A stretch of DNA of 35,972 bases. Origin: Calditrichia bacterium. GTDB taxonomy: Bacteria; Calditrichota; Calditrichia; RBG-13-44-9; J075. Below, one piece after another: positions 1-9,777 of this stretch. The notes beneath the pieces are model-generated. The model ran no database searches. It saw only the letters and a list, made by a program, of their open reading frames with translations, and was not told where the DNA came from. The position numbers and the translations under genes are program-made. The number at the start of each line of letters is the position of its first letter. The stretch's first letter is position 1. The stretch is taken from positions 1 through 35,972 of the forward strand of contig JANQRS010000054.1 of assembly GCA_028284445.1 (NCBI GenBank). Reading direction: 5' to 3'.

Positions 1-94
1 CGCCTCAACGCCTCAACGCCTCAACGCCTCAACGCCTCAACGCCTCAACGCCTCAACGCCTCAACGCCTCAACGCCTCAACGCCTCAACGCCTC
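1..94. repeat. 8-bp tandem repeat array (CGCCTCAA)n
   Basis: Eleven perfect copies of CGCCTCAA fill positions 1-88, followed by a partial copy. The array begins at the window edge and may extend further left. There are no spacers, so it is not a CRISPR array. Similar 7-8 bp arrays occur in other gaps of this window (near 14.2, 20.2, 35.8 and 35.9 kb). Confidence 0.95.
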
Positions 95-296
95 CGCCAC
101 CCAGATGGCTGGCCTCAACCAATTTTTATTCATTGTTTTGTATATAGACCCACTTTCTTCCAACCCCAATAATCTCACTTCCATTTTTAGGGAATTAGTC
201 ACAACAAAGGGTCAGGTTTGTGCCGATCATTTATCTTTGAGGATTCTAGTATGGGGTTAATTCTTTAATTGTAATGCTAATAACACGGAGGTTGTG

Positions 297-3200
297 ATGG
301 GCAACGCTCGTTACATCGTAGTACAGCTATTCTTGCTGCTGTTCCTTGCAGGATCAGTTTCTGCTCAAACCGTGCTATACCGGATTAATGCCGGAGATGG
401 AAGCGATTACACCGACCTTTCCGGGAATTTTTGGGAAGGCGATCAAGCGTATGTCTCAGGAAGTTACGGGTATAGCGGTGGTATGGTCTCTGCGTTTACG
501 GACGCAATCGCCAATACCGAAGATGACGATTTGTATAATGATATTCGTTACCATCGTGATGTAACGTTTTCTTATACATTCGACAACATGGCCAATGGTG
601 ATTATGAGATCGAATTTCACTTTAATGACCCGACTTCCACAACAGTTGGTCAGCGCACAATGGATGTAACGGTAGAAGGTATCGTTGAGCTGGACAATCT
701 CGATATTTTTGACCTTGCCGGTGGTGCTGATGCCGCTCACGTTGAGACTCGTACGATTACAGTCACTGACGGTCAATTGAACATTGACTTTTCGCCGGAT
801 ACCGGAGATGGCCGCCTCTTTATTAGTGCGATGATGATTACGTCGATTGCATCAGGGCCGGACATCAATGTCCCGACAGCCAGTCTGGATTTTGGTGCTG
901 TGGATGTTGGCGATTCCCTTGACTTGACCTTCGATATCGAAAACGTTGGTGGCGATACGCTGTCCGTCGATAGCATTGTTTCGGACAACGGCGTCTACAC
1001 TATCGTCTCTCCGGCCACGCCAATCGAGATCGATACGGCTGGTACTGAGACTGTCACTGTACGTTTTATTCCGACGCTTGCCCAGGTCGAAGATGGCAAA
1101 ATCGATATCTTCAGCAATGATGAAGACGGCGATACCATTACTGTGACCCTAACCGGTAGCGGTACTTCGGTCGAACCGGAAATTGATGTTTCGCCGCTTT
1201 CCCTCGATTTTGGTGATGTTGGTGTGGGTGATTCCACGGATCTGACAGTGACCATTTCCAATCTTGGTACAAACGACCTGACAGTGAGCGACCTGATTTC
1301 TTCAAACGGTGCTTATTCAATTGTCGACGCGACTCCGATTACGGTTTCCAATGGCACGCCGGTTGATATTACCATTCGCTTTTTACCGACGGTTGAACAA
1401 ACCGAAGCCGGTGACCTCGACATCGTCAGCGACGATTCAGATGAAGATACCGTTACAGTATCCCTAACCGGTGTTGGTATATCTACTGATCCCGATATCG
1501 ATGTTTCTCCGCTATCGCTTGATTTTGGTAACGTGACTACTGGATCTACCAGCGACCTTACTGTTACTGTCGACAATCTCGGTATTGACGATGTGGTTGT
1601 TGATAGCATTACTTTTGACAATACGACGTATTCGGTGACGACTCCGACGACGCCATTTACGGTTGTCGCGGGCGTACCTACAGATGTGACCGTTCAATTT
1701 GCGCCCGATGCCGCCGTGACTGAAACCGGTGATATGACCGTTCACAGCAACGATCCGGATGAAGCGACTGTTGCAGTATCTTTGACAGGTACCGGAAGCG
1801 ATACACCGGATATCGATTATCGCATTAATGCTGGTGATGGCACCAGCTACACTGATCTCGAAGGTAATCTTTGGGAAGGTGATCAGGCGTATGTCTCCGG
1901 TAGCTACGGCTATACAGATGGCCTAGTATCATTCTGGACCGATGCGATTGCCAATACCGAAGATGACGACCTCTATAATAACATGCGCTATCAGCGTGAC
2001 GTCGATTTCAGCTATACATTTGATATCGCTGATGGTGATTATGACATCGAATTGCACTTCAACGACCCGACGTCATCTGCAGTTGGACAGCGAAGCATTA
2101 ATGTCACCATTGAAGATGTGCTTGAAATTGATGAAATCGATGTGTTTGATTTGGCCGGTGGCGCAGATGCTGCTCATGTCGAGAATCTGACCGTTACGGT
2201 GAGCGATGGCCAGTTGAATATTGACTTCTCTGCTGGAACAGGTGACGGGCGCCTCTTTATCAGCGCGATTCGCGTGACTTCTTCTGGCCCGCCGGCACCG
2301 GCACCGGAAATCAATGTTGCTACAACCAGCCTGGACTTTGGCGCTATTGCCATTGGTGATACCAGCGAACTAACCTTTGATATTGAAAACACAGGCGATG
2401 ATACCTTAAGCGTGGACAGTCTGGTTACCAGCAATGGTGTCTATACGATCTTGTCCCCGGCAACGCCACTTGATATCGATGCCGGTTTGAGCTCTACAGT
2501 AACAGTCGAGTTTATTCCGACTGCCGCTCAAACTGAAGATGATTCTGTACAGATCTACAACAACGACGCTGATGAAAGCGTGGTAACCGTTAGCCTTACC
2601 GGTAGCGGTACATCTGTTGAACCGGAGATCGATGTTACGCCACTTGCGCTTGACTTCGGTAATGTGGTGACAGCTGACTCTGCAGATCTGACTGTTACAA
2701 TCAGTAACCTTGGCACCAACGACCTGACGGTGTCCGATCTGATTTCTTCAAACGGTGCATATGAGATCGTTGATGTTACGCCGATTACGGTTTCCAGCGG
2801 CACACCGGTTGATATCACCGTTCGCTTCAAGCCGACACTTGAGCAAACTGAGGCCGGCGATCTGGATATCGTCAGCGACGATGCAGACGAAGACACAGTT
2901 ACTGTATCTCTGACCGGTGTTGGCACTTCGACCGATCCGGATATTGATATAGATCCGACCTCTCTGGCATTTGGTAACGTCAGCACTGGCAGCACCAGTG
3001 ACCTGGTCGTTTCAGTCACCAATCTTGGTGTTGATGATCTGACCGTTGATAGCATTACCATTGATAATGCAACATACACTGTCATCAGCCCGGCCACGCC
3101 CTTTAACGTGGAAGCGGATTCAACAACAGATGTCACCGTTCAGTTTGCACCGGATGTAGCGCAAGCAGAAAATGGTGATATGACCATTCACAATAATGAT

Positions 3201-5939
3201 CCTGATGAAGGCAGCCTGATTGTCGCCTTGAGCGGAACCGGAACCGATGTCCCGGATATCGATTATCGCGTCAATGCCGGTGATGGTAGCAGCTATACCG
3301 ACCTTGCCGGAAATTTCTGGGAAGGCGATCAGGAGTATGTGGCCGGTAGCTACGGCTACACAGACGGCCTGGTATCTGCTTTCAGCGATGCCATTGCCAA
3401 TACCGAAGATGATGATCTTTATAATGACGTTCGCTATGATCGTGACAATCCTTTCAGCTACACCTTCGATATTGCGGATGGTGATTATGAGCTGGAACTG
3501 CACTTTAATGACCCTACTTCATCTGTTGCTGGTCAGCGCAGCATGGATGTGACGATTGAAGGTGATGTTGTGCTTGATGATTTTGATGTTTTTGCTGCAG
3601 CCGGCGGCGCCGACGCAGCATATGTTGAATACCTTGACGTGACTGTTGCCGATGGTCAGTTGAACATTAATTTTGATCCGGCTACCGGCGACGGACGTAT
3701 TTTTATCAGCGCTATCCGCGTGACCACTGCCGGACCGCCTCCGCAGGAAGCGGATATCAAAGTAACGCCAACTGTTGTCGTTTTCGATTCGATCGATATT
3801 GGCAGCTTTGTTGACGCAACTGTTACTATTGAAAATAAGGGTCTGGATACACTCACAGTAACCGATCTGATTTCAACGACTGGTGATTTTACGGTTGAAT
3901 CTCCGACGACACCACTGACGGTTGTCAATGGTACACCTGAAGACGTCACCATACGCTTCAGCCCGACTCAGACAATTGCCTACTCTGGTGAGCTTCAGAT
4001 CATCAGTGATGACATTGATGAAGATACCGTCTTCGTTAGTCTGGAAGGTGTTGGTACAGATCCGGCCGATGGCCCGACCTGGATTGATTATGCGCAGACC
4101 AATGGTCTAACTCACCTCCACACCTGGAGCACACTCTGTACCGATCCGGAAGTAAGTGTCGGTAGTGCCTGGGGCGACTATGACGGCGATGGCGATTTGG
4201 ATCTTTATGTGCCGATGTATGATTCGGACAATATTCTTTATCGTAATGATGGCGATACCAATGGCGACGGCATTCCGAACTTCGTGGATGCTACTGTGGC
4301 CGCAGGTGTGCGCCCGGCCGTCCCGAGCGGCGTTGGCGCAACCTTTGCTGACTATGATAATGATGGTGATGAGGACCTTTTCGTAACAAACATGGGTCCC
4401 AATATCCTTTATCAGAACAATGGCGATGGCACCTTTACAGATGTAACAGCCACTGCTGGCGTGGCCGGCGCCACCAATCGTCGTAGCCTCGGTGTTGCCT
4501 GGGGTGACTACGATCAGGATGGTTGGCTGGACCTTTACGTAACCAACCACCGCTATTGTGCGGGTGAGCAAGACCAGGCATTGGACGAGCTCTTTCGCAA
4601 CAATGGCGACGGTACTTTTACTGACGTCACCGATGAGCTTTGCTCCAATGGCGTTGCCAACAACCAGTGCTCCGAAATCGACGGTCTTGGTTTCTCTGTT
4701 GCGTTCTGGGACTATGATGATGATGGCGATTCCGACATCTATGTCATCAATGATCTGCTCGGCGGCAATCGCGGAAACATGATCTGGCGTAACGATGGCA
4801 GTGACGGCGCCGGTGGCTGGCTGTGGACCGACGTAACGGTGGCCTCCGGCCTGGACCAGGTTGTCAACGGCATGGGCCTGGGCATTGGTGACATCGATAA
4901 TGATGGCCTGTTTGATGTAACCTTCACGAACATACAGAAAAACTGGCTAATGAAAAATAATGGTGACGGCACTTTCTTCGACTATACCGATACTGCCGGC
5001 ACCGGTCATGACACCTATGCCAATGGACAGCCGAGCATTACCTGGTCGGCGATGTTCATCGATTATAACAACGACATGTGGGTCGATCTCTTCTATTCCA
5101 ATGGTGAAATTCTACTGGATGGCGACGACTATCATGACAACACCTGGTTTGTTAACAACAAAGACGGCACCTTTACGGAAGTCTCTGCCGGTTCCGGCGC
5201 AGACAATGTGGCCCGTGGTCGTCATACAGCCTATGCTGATATCAACAATGATGGTTTTCTCGACTACTACGAGCAGGCACTTGCTGATCCGGCGTTCTTG
5301 TATATCAACAACAGCCCAAACAAGGGCAACACCAATCATTGGTTGAAGATCACTGCTGAAGGAACCGACAGCAATCGCGATGCCCTGGGAACCAAGTTTA
5401 CCCTGGTAACCCCGGATGGTATTTCGCAGATTCGTTTCCTCAACAGCGGTCATGCCCATCTTGGTGGTGATGAAAAGGCCATCTTCTTCGGTACAGATAG
5501 CAATACTGTTGCTGACCTGACCATTCGTTGGCCGAATGGTGAAGAAGAAACCTTTACCGGTATTTCCGTTGATACCACGCTGCATTATGTAGAACCGGCT
5601 GCCGGCACCACTTCGGCAAGCCGCGATCTCGCAAATCAGCGTAGCAACCTGCAGATTCCGGAAGTGTTCAAACTGCATCAGAACTATCCGAATCCGTTTA
5701 ACCCGGAAACCACGATCAGATACGATCTGCCGGCAGCTGCATACGCCAAGATGACGGTCTACTCTGTTCTCGGTGAAGAAGTGACCACTCTGGTCAATGA
5801 GCATCAGGAAGCCGGCTTCCATACCATTCGCTGGGATGGTCGCGATCGGAATGGCAATAAACTTGCCAGTGGCTTGTATATTTATCGCTTAAAGGCAGGC
5901 AATGCCGTAGCGGTGAAGAAGATGTTCCTGGTTCAGTAA
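297..5939 (+). CDS. Giant secreted multidomain protein: malectin x3, ASH-type domains x7, VCBS/FG-GAP, ASPIC/UnbV, C-terminal sorting tail
   Basis: About 1880 residues. ATG 297 is preferred over GTG 294 because GGAGG at 287-291 is then 5 nt away. A signal peptide (hydrophobic VVQLFLLLFLAGSVSAQ) is followed by a malectin-like domain (YRINAGDG..YTDLxGNxWEGDQ) near residues 28-185. Further malectin copies lie near 508-665 and 989-1150. After copies 1 and 2 come three roughly 105-residue beta domains each (I/V-x-P-x-x-L-x-FG-x-V, ending SLTGxG), of ASH/choice-of-anchor-D type; after copy 3 there is one. Residues about 1290-1680 carry FG-GAP/VCBS repeats with calcium-type DYDGDGDLDLY loops. An ASPIC/UnbV domain occupies about 1682-1766. 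The last 90 residues form a sorting/FlgD-like module (NYPNPFNPETTIRYDLP, then GLYIYRLKAG). By family knowledge malectin binds carbohydrate, so I infer a cell-surface or secreted carbohydrate-binding or adhesive protein. No catalytic domain was recognised. Confidence 0.93.
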   Translation: MGNARYIVVQLFLLLFLAGSVSAQTVLYRINAGDGSDYTDLSGNFWEGDQAYVSGSYGYSGGMVSAFTDAIANTEDDDLYNDIRYHRDVTFSYTFDNMANGDYEIEFHFNDPTSTTVGQRTMDVTVEGIVELDNLDIFDLAGGADAAHVETRTITVTDGQLNIDFSPDTGDGRLFISAMMITSIASGPDINVPTASLDFGAVDVGDSLDLTFDIENVGGDTLSVDSIVSDNGVYTIVSPATPIEIDTAGTETVTVRFIPTLAQVEDGKIDIFSNDEDGDTITVTLTGSGTSVEPEIDVSPLSLDFGDVGVGDSTDLTVTISNLGTNDLTVSDLISSNGAYSIVDATPITVSNGTPVDITIRFLPTVEQTEAGDLDIVSDDSDEDTVTVSLTGVGISTDPDIDVSPLSLDFGNVTTGSTSDLTVTVDNLGIDDVVVDSITFDNTTYSVTTPTTPFTVVAGVPTDVTVQFAPDAAVTETGDMTVHSNDPDEATVAVSLTGTGSDTPDIDYRINAGDGTSYTDLEGNLWEGDQAYVSGSYGYTDGLVSFWTDAIANTEDDDLYNNMRYQRDVDFSYTFDIADGDYDIELHFNDPTSSAVGQRSINVTIEDVLEIDEIDVFDLAGGADAAHVENLTVTVSDGQLNIDFSAGTGDGRLFISAIRVTSSGPPAPAPEINVATTSLDFGAIAIGDTSELTFDIENTGDDTLSVDSLVTSNGVYTILSPATPLDIDAGLSSTVTVEFIPTAAQTEDDSVQIYNNDADESVVTVSLTGSGTSVEPEIDVTPLALDFGNVVTADSADLTVTISNLGTNDLTVSDLISSNGAYEIVDVTPITVSSGTPVDITVRFKPTLEQTEAGDLDIVSDDADEDTVTVSLTGVGTSTDPDIDIDPTSLAFGNVSTGSTSDLVVSVTNLGVDDLTVDSITIDNATYTVISPATPFNVEADSTTDVTVQFAPDVAQAENGDMTIHNNDPDEGSLIVALSGTGTDVPDIDYRVNAGDGSSYTDLAGNFWEGDQEYVAGSYGYTDGLVSAFSDAIANTEDDDLYNDVRYDRDNPFSYTFDIADGDYELELHFNDPTSSVAGQRSMDVTIEGDVVLDDFDVFAAAGGADAAYVEYLDVTVADGQLNINFDPATGDGRIFISAIRVTTAGPPPQEADIKVTPTVVVFDSIDIGSFVDATVTIENKGLDTLTVTDLISTTGDFTVESPTTPLTVVNGTPEDVTIRFSPTQTIAYSGELQIISDDIDEDTVFVSLEGVGTDPADGPTWIDYAQTNGLTHLHTWSTLCTDPEVSVGSAWGDYDGDGDLDLYVPMYDSDNILYRNDGDTNGDGIPNFVDATVAAGVRPAVPSGVGATFADYDNDGDEDLFVTNMGPNILYQNNGDGTFTDVTATAGVAGATNRRSLGVAWGDYDQDGWLDLYVTNHRYCAGEQDQALDELFRNNGDGTFTDVTDELCSNGVANNQCSEIDGLGFSVAFWDYDDDGDSDIYVINDLLGGNRGNMIWRNDGSDGAGGWLWTDVTVASGLDQVVNGMGLGIGDIDNDGLFDVTFTNIQKNWLMKNNGDGTFFDYTDTAGTGHDTYANGQPSITWSAMFIDYNNDMWVDLFYSNGEILLDGDDYHDNTWFVNNKDGTFTEVSAGSGADNVARGRHTAYADINNDGFLDYYEQALADPAFLYINNSPNKGNTNHWLKITAEGTDSNRDALGTKFTLVTPDGISQIRFLNSGHAHLGGDEKAIFFGTDSNTVADLTIRWPNGEEETFTGISVDTTLHYVEPAAGTTSASRDLANQRSNLQIPEVFKLHQNYPNPFNPETTIRYDLPAAAYAKMTVYSVLGEEVTTLVNEHQEAGFHTIRWDGRDRNGNKLASGLYIYRLKAGNAVAVKKMFLVQ

Positions 5940-5990
5940 TTCCGCTTCCTGCGCGGCTCCGCTGCGCACGGCAAAAAAAGCACGATAGCA

Positions 5991-6027
5991 AAAAAGAGGC
6001 TGTCCCAAGAGGACAGCCTCTTTTTTT
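5991..6027 (+). terminator. Rho-independent terminator after the giant secreted protein
   Basis: A 15-bp perfect stem (arms 5991-6005 and 6011-6025, core AGAGGCTGTCC) with a 5-nt loop runs directly into a T tract at 6021-6027. It lies about 50 nt after the stop codon. The A-rich upstream side could also let it work on the other strand. Confidence 0.93.
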
Positions 6028-6672
6028 GAAAGTCGATTAATCGTGAATCTATTGCAGTATGTTCTTTTTTGAAAAGCGCAAAAAACATAGGGGCGATGGC
6101 CCCTTCTTTTGAAGAGACCAAAAGAAGCAAAAGTCTTGGCGCTGACGAAAAATCCGCTGCGATCTTCGTTCGTTTCGGAAGAACAGAAACTCGCCCATCC
6201 CTGTCCTCAAACAGTCTGTTCTTCTGATCGAAACTTACTCGCTCGCTTAACGCGAATTTTTCTAAGGCGCAGGGCGACAGCAGCAGTTGCACTCGCTAGT
6301 GAAACCAGGTCATCCGCCCGAATTTATGTTTGAGCTTTAAGCGAGTTCAAATTCGGGCTTGCGGGATCATCTCCGCTTGCTGTCATTGAATGCAATTCCA
6401 AAGTTGTTGCAAATGTCCATGGATATAATGTATCAGGACCCTGATTGGTTTCCTTGATTTGGTCTTGATGACCAAACCAAGTAAGGAGAGCGATCCAGCT
6501 TTGTTTGCGGCATTGCGATTGCCGTAGGAATGATAGTCCAGCACCCGGGATGAACGGCGACTGACTGTTCGAAACCAAGGATGGTTGAGTTTCAGTCGTC
6601 CAAAAGCGTTTTTCGGTTCCTTTTTGCGCTCTTCAAAAAGGAACATAGGGGCAATTGCCCCTACTCCAAGAA
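6028..6672. other. Non-coding, repeat-bearing intergenic region
   Basis: Several short open frames exist on both strands, but they overlap each other, lack good ribosome sites and show no recognisable domain. The region contains two similar elements, AACATAGGGGC followed by GATGGCCCCT (about 6084-6104) and by AATTGCCCCT (about 6641-6662). It also has a 10-bp inverted repeat, GCCCGAATTT at 6316-6325 with AAATTCGGGC at 6349-6358. I read it as intergenic repeat material rather than genes. Confidence 0.6.
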
Positions 6673-8457
6673 TTATTCATTCTTCCACATACGCTGAAAG
6701 TAATAACTGAGCAGCAGGAATGCCCCACCAAATCCCATAAACAAAATGATTCTCCAGATGGCCTCCAGGCGCTCCAGATCGACCAATAACAACTTCGCCA
6801 CCACTAGTGCCAATGTCGCGAGGGCAAGGGTTCTTACCTGTCCATTGTTGATCCGTAGAGAGATGATGAGCAGAGTCACTGCATAAATGCCCCAGGCTAT
6901 GGTGATGTAGCCCTGCCCGTTCTCCAGGCCATATAGTTCACGGCTGAGCAGTCCCAGGAAACCGACGTGTGCGCCAACCAGGTAAATGCCGCGTGTTTTG
7001 TCTGAAATCGACAGGAAGCCCACCAGCGCGCCGAGCAGAATCACCCAGCTGTCGACCAGGGCGGTGCTGTTGAAAAATGCAGTGCCAACGCCATTGTCCA
7101 GCCACAGGCGGCCCAACACAAATAGCCCGGCGCAAATAAACAGGAAATGCGCACTAAATCTGATCTTTTTAATATCAGTGCGGAAAGCCACCAGGTGCAG
7201 GATAAATGCTTCCGTCGCAATGGCGAACAAAAGTGACTTGCCGGACAACAGCATCGGCAGGGCCAATGTGAATAACATCAAGCCACTGAACAAATGAGTG
7301 GCGGCAAATTCCTTGAGATGGGTAATAAGGTTGAGCCGCCACGCGACCAGACCATATAATGCCGCGCCGACCATGGTAATCCAACCCCAGGTTTCGTCGG
7401 ACAGTGGCCAAATTGCTGCAGAGAACGCGAGAAGCGCCAATGGCAAGCTGATGGCCAGGGAATGAATATGCTCGCCGGTTTGCCGTAAATTGAGGCTGCT
7501 CTTGGGATTACCAAGAAACGCCTGCCAGTCTTCCGGATTACTGCGATGCAGGTATTTTTGATAGATAGGGACCAGCCAAAACAGCAGCCAGAGAAAAATG
7601 GCTCCCAATTGAAGCGCCCAATAATCAATTTGTGGCCCGTCGTGACTCCAGGTCATATCGCCGAAGTAGGCAATGAGCAGGATGATCGATCCACCGATGA
7701 TTGAGATCCACAGCAAGGACTTCCAGTTGCGAATGAAGAATATCCCCATACTGCCGCTAACAACCAGGCAGGTGTAGACAACAAGTCCGGGAACGTTGCC
7801 CGAGCCGGTATAGAGAAGGAAGGGGGTTAGCAAGCCACCGAGCGTTCCGATGATTGCAAGGGCCAGCCCATTTTGCTGCACAGCGAGGCCGTGGGCCAGG
7901 ATGGTGACGCCAACCATAAACGCAAAAGCAAAGGGATGCGAGATCATTTCAAAAAGCTGAAATGCTGCAAAGCCGGTGATATAGAGCGTGGCAATTCCAC
8001 CCCCGAACATGACTTGTGAGAAGGCTCGCCGCGTTTCCGCAAGGCGTTGTCCTGCAGCGATCAATCCGACCCCAAGAATCAACCCGAATGCAATCCGCAC
8101 CGTGGGCGTCAGCCAGCCCTTGTCGATGGAGTATTTGAAAAGGAAGGCGAGGCCAAGAAGCAGCAAACCAATCCCGACTTTGTTCAGCCAGAATTCGCTG
8201 GTGTACATATCGCCTTCTTTTTCGGCTTTCTTTTTGATAACAGGCGGTGCCGGGATGGTCGGTGTTGAATCCTTCACGTCATCTGCGACCAATGGTGCAG
8301 ATGGTGCTTCTTGTCTAACCGGAGGTGGGGGAGCAGATGTGTTTGCGCTTGTAGATGGCTCGCCCGCCAGCTGCTGTACGGTTTCCTGTAAATCGGCGAC
8401 GATCTGCTCCAGGTGCGTAATTCGCTGTTCCAGGGTTTGATCAGTGTGATCGTCCAT
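6673..8457 (-). CDS. DUF2339 family polytopic membrane protein
   Basis: 594 residues. The N-terminus (MDDHTDQTLEQRITHLEQIVADL) is a short coiled coil, followed by a Pro/Ala/Ser-rich linker to about residue 75. The motif EFWLNKVGIGLLLLGLAFLF then starts a long array of hydrophobic helices to the C-terminus, with roughly fifteen or more transmembrane segments. Coiled coil, low-complexity linker, then the W-x-N-K-V-G-I-G-L entry and the GG(I/L)ATLY motif are typical of DUF2339 predicted membrane proteins. The molecular function of the family is unknown to me. The gene stands alone on this strand, with no same-strand neighbour close enough for an operon. Confidence 0.88.
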   Translation of the reverse strand: MDDHTDQTLEQRITHLEQIVADLQETVQQLAGEPSTSANTSAPPPPVRQEAPSAPLVADDVKDSTPTIPAPPVIKKKAEKEGDMYTSEFWLNKVGIGLLLLGLAFLFKYSIDKGWLTPTVRIAFGLILGVGLIAAGQRLAETRRAFSQVMFGGGIATLYITGFAAFQLFEMISHPFAFAFMVGVTILAHGLAVQQNGLALAIIGTLGGLLTPFLLYTGSGNVPGLVVYTCLVVSGSMGIFFIRNWKSLLWISIIGGSIILLIAYFGDMTWSHDGPQIDYWALQLGAIFLWLLFWLVPIYQKYLHRSNPEDWQAFLGNPKSSLNLRQTGEHIHSLAISLPLALLAFSAAIWPLSDETWGWITMVGAALYGLVAWRLNLITHLKEFAATHLFSGLMLFTLALPMLLSGKSLLFAIATEAFILHLVAFRTDIKKIRFSAHFLFICAGLFVLGRLWLDNGVGTAFFNSTALVDSWVILLGALVGFLSISDKTRGIYLVGAHVGFLGLLSRELYGLENGQGYITIAWGIYAVTLLIISLRINNGQVRTLALATLALVVAKLLLVDLERLEAIWRIILFMGFGGAFLLLSYYFQRMWKNE

Positions 8458-9173
8458 GATGATTCTCTTCTGTTTGAATAGGACATTTTGTTTATGCGCC
8501 GCGGCTACCAGCAGTAACTGCTATAAAGTATGCGCTTTATCAATGCAAATTGTGCTAAATCAACCACTTGATATGTGCCGCAGCCAACGGGGTAATATTA
8601 CTGAAAAGCAGGGATTTTTTGAAATCTTCCCTTATAATTTTGTTGATATATTGTTTTGTTGGGTGAGCGTTTTGAGCGTTTTATTTCTTTTTTGTTGACA
8701 AAGATAGTTGGAAGGGATATGTTTATAGCAAGAAAACGCTCAAAACGCTCATTTGGTTTTGGGGACGATAAGAGCCCGGATCATGAGGATTGGGGAGAAT
8801 ATAGATTGCCTGATTTTTGGGTAGCGCAGCGTGTTGAAGGCGTCAGGGATTGGCGCCTTTAATAATAGAACATCAAATTTAGTAGAATTGCCAAACGACA
8901 TTATGAATCAGATATGCACAGAAGAGTGCCGATCAAACGCCGAGTGGCCAACTCGGGCGCGCCGGAAAGTGCTAAATCCAGGCACCCCGCGCAATGAAGC
9001 GGTCGAAGTGCTGGCAGAGGCTGCAGCAGCAAAACTCTCATTCCTCGGGCACCGTGAGTTAACAGTTGTTTCGAGACGTTGGCACCGGGACGAGATTATG
9101 CTATTGGCTTTGGACCGGTATATCGCTTCCTTAAAGTAACATTAGATTTCGATTGAATGGATTGGAATACAAA
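8458..9173. other. Intergenic region with a long inverted repeat and an uncertain small ORF
   Basis: The left part separates the DUF2339 gene from the next plus-strand genes and carries the inverted repeat listed separately (8665-8750). An open frame runs to a stop at 9139 (ATG 8903 or GTG 8831; 78 or 102 codons; C-terminus RDEIMLLALDRYIASLK). It has no ribosome-binding site and no domain I recognise, so it could be a small gene, a decayed one or chance. I do not call it as a CDS. Confidence 0.5.
8665..8750. repeat. 18-bp perfect inverted repeat, each arm a doubled GAGCGTTTT
   Basis: GAGCGTTTTGAGCGTTTT at 8665-8682 is repeated as its exact reverse complement at 8733-8750, with 50 nt between; T8664/A8751 extends the pairing to 19 bp. 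Each arm is itself two tandem 9-mers. The transcript could fold into a long hairpin, or the arms could be paired protein-binding sites. No transposase lies between or beside them. Confidence 0.85.
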
Positions 9174-9752
9174 ATGAAAATGCGCCTTTTTGTCACAGCC
9201 CTAATTCTGATAGCAATTACCTACACCACCCTCAATTTTACCCGAATCGGATTGGAATCGCCGGAATATACAGTTGTTCAACAGGACGATGATTTTGAAA
9301 TTCGTGAATACCAATCTTTCTTTGTTGCCGCAACTGCTATGGATAATCCGGACCCGATGGAAGGAAATAGCTTCATGCGCTTGTTTGGCTATATTTCCGG
9401 GGAGAATGAAGATGGGGAAAAAATAGCCATGACAACGCCGGTCCTGAGAACGGAAGCCTCAGGCACTCAGCAAATGGGGTTTGTAGTACCGCAGAATGTC
9501 GTTGACGGGGGGATCCCGGCTTCAACAGGTGAAAAAGTTGATATTGTAAATATTTCCGGAGGAAGGTTTGCGGCATACCGTTTTAGCGGCGCCTGGGATG
9601 AAGAGCGCTTTGATGCAGCAAAACATCAGTTGTTAGCGTGGACAGCCACGCAGGGACTTCAGGTCCTCGGCTCACCAATGCTTGCCAATTACGATCCGCC
9701 AATCACACCATCTTTCCTGAAGCGTAATGAGGTATTGGTGAGGATTCAGTAA
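9174..9752 (+). CDS. SOUL-family haem-binding protein, membrane-anchored or exported
   Basis: 192 residues from ATG 9174; an upstream TTG at 9153 would add seven. An N-terminal hydrophobic segment (RLFVTALILIAITYTTLNF) looks like an uncleaved anchor or signal peptide. The rest matches the SOUL/HBP fold: ESPEYTVVQQDDDFEIREY, then FMRLFGYISGEN, EKIAMTTPVL, a VPQN segment and a C-terminal YDPPITPSFLKRNEV motif. Family members bind haem or other tetrapyrroles; the physiological role in bacteria is unclear. It is followed 25 nt later by the YdeI-like gene, so the two may be co-transcribed. The ribosome site is weak. Confidence 0.88.
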   Translation: MKMRLFVTALILIAITYTTLNFTRIGLESPEYTVVQQDDDFEIREYQSFFVAATAMDNPDPMEGNSFMRLFGYISGENEDGEKIAMTTPVLRTEASGTQQMGFVVPQNVVDGGIPASTGEKVDIVNISGGRFAAYRFSGAWDEERFDAAKHQLLAWTATQGLQVLGSPMLANYDPPITPSFLKRNEVLVRIQ

Positions 9753-9777
9753 ACAAACTGAGCTGTAGCGATAAAGT

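Noticed and set aside
1..94. CRISPR-like array at the window edge, and the arrays near 20.2 and 35.9 kb
   Set aside because: The units are 7-8 bp with no spacers, and no cas gene is present.
6109..6646. Several short open frames on both strands between the giant protein and the DUF2339 gene
   Set aside because: They overlap one another, have no good ribosome site or recognisable domain, and cover repeat-like sequence.
8831..9139. Possible 78-102 residue protein before the SOUL gene
   Set aside because: No ribosome-binding site, no family recognised, and an uncertain start; left as part of the intergenic description.
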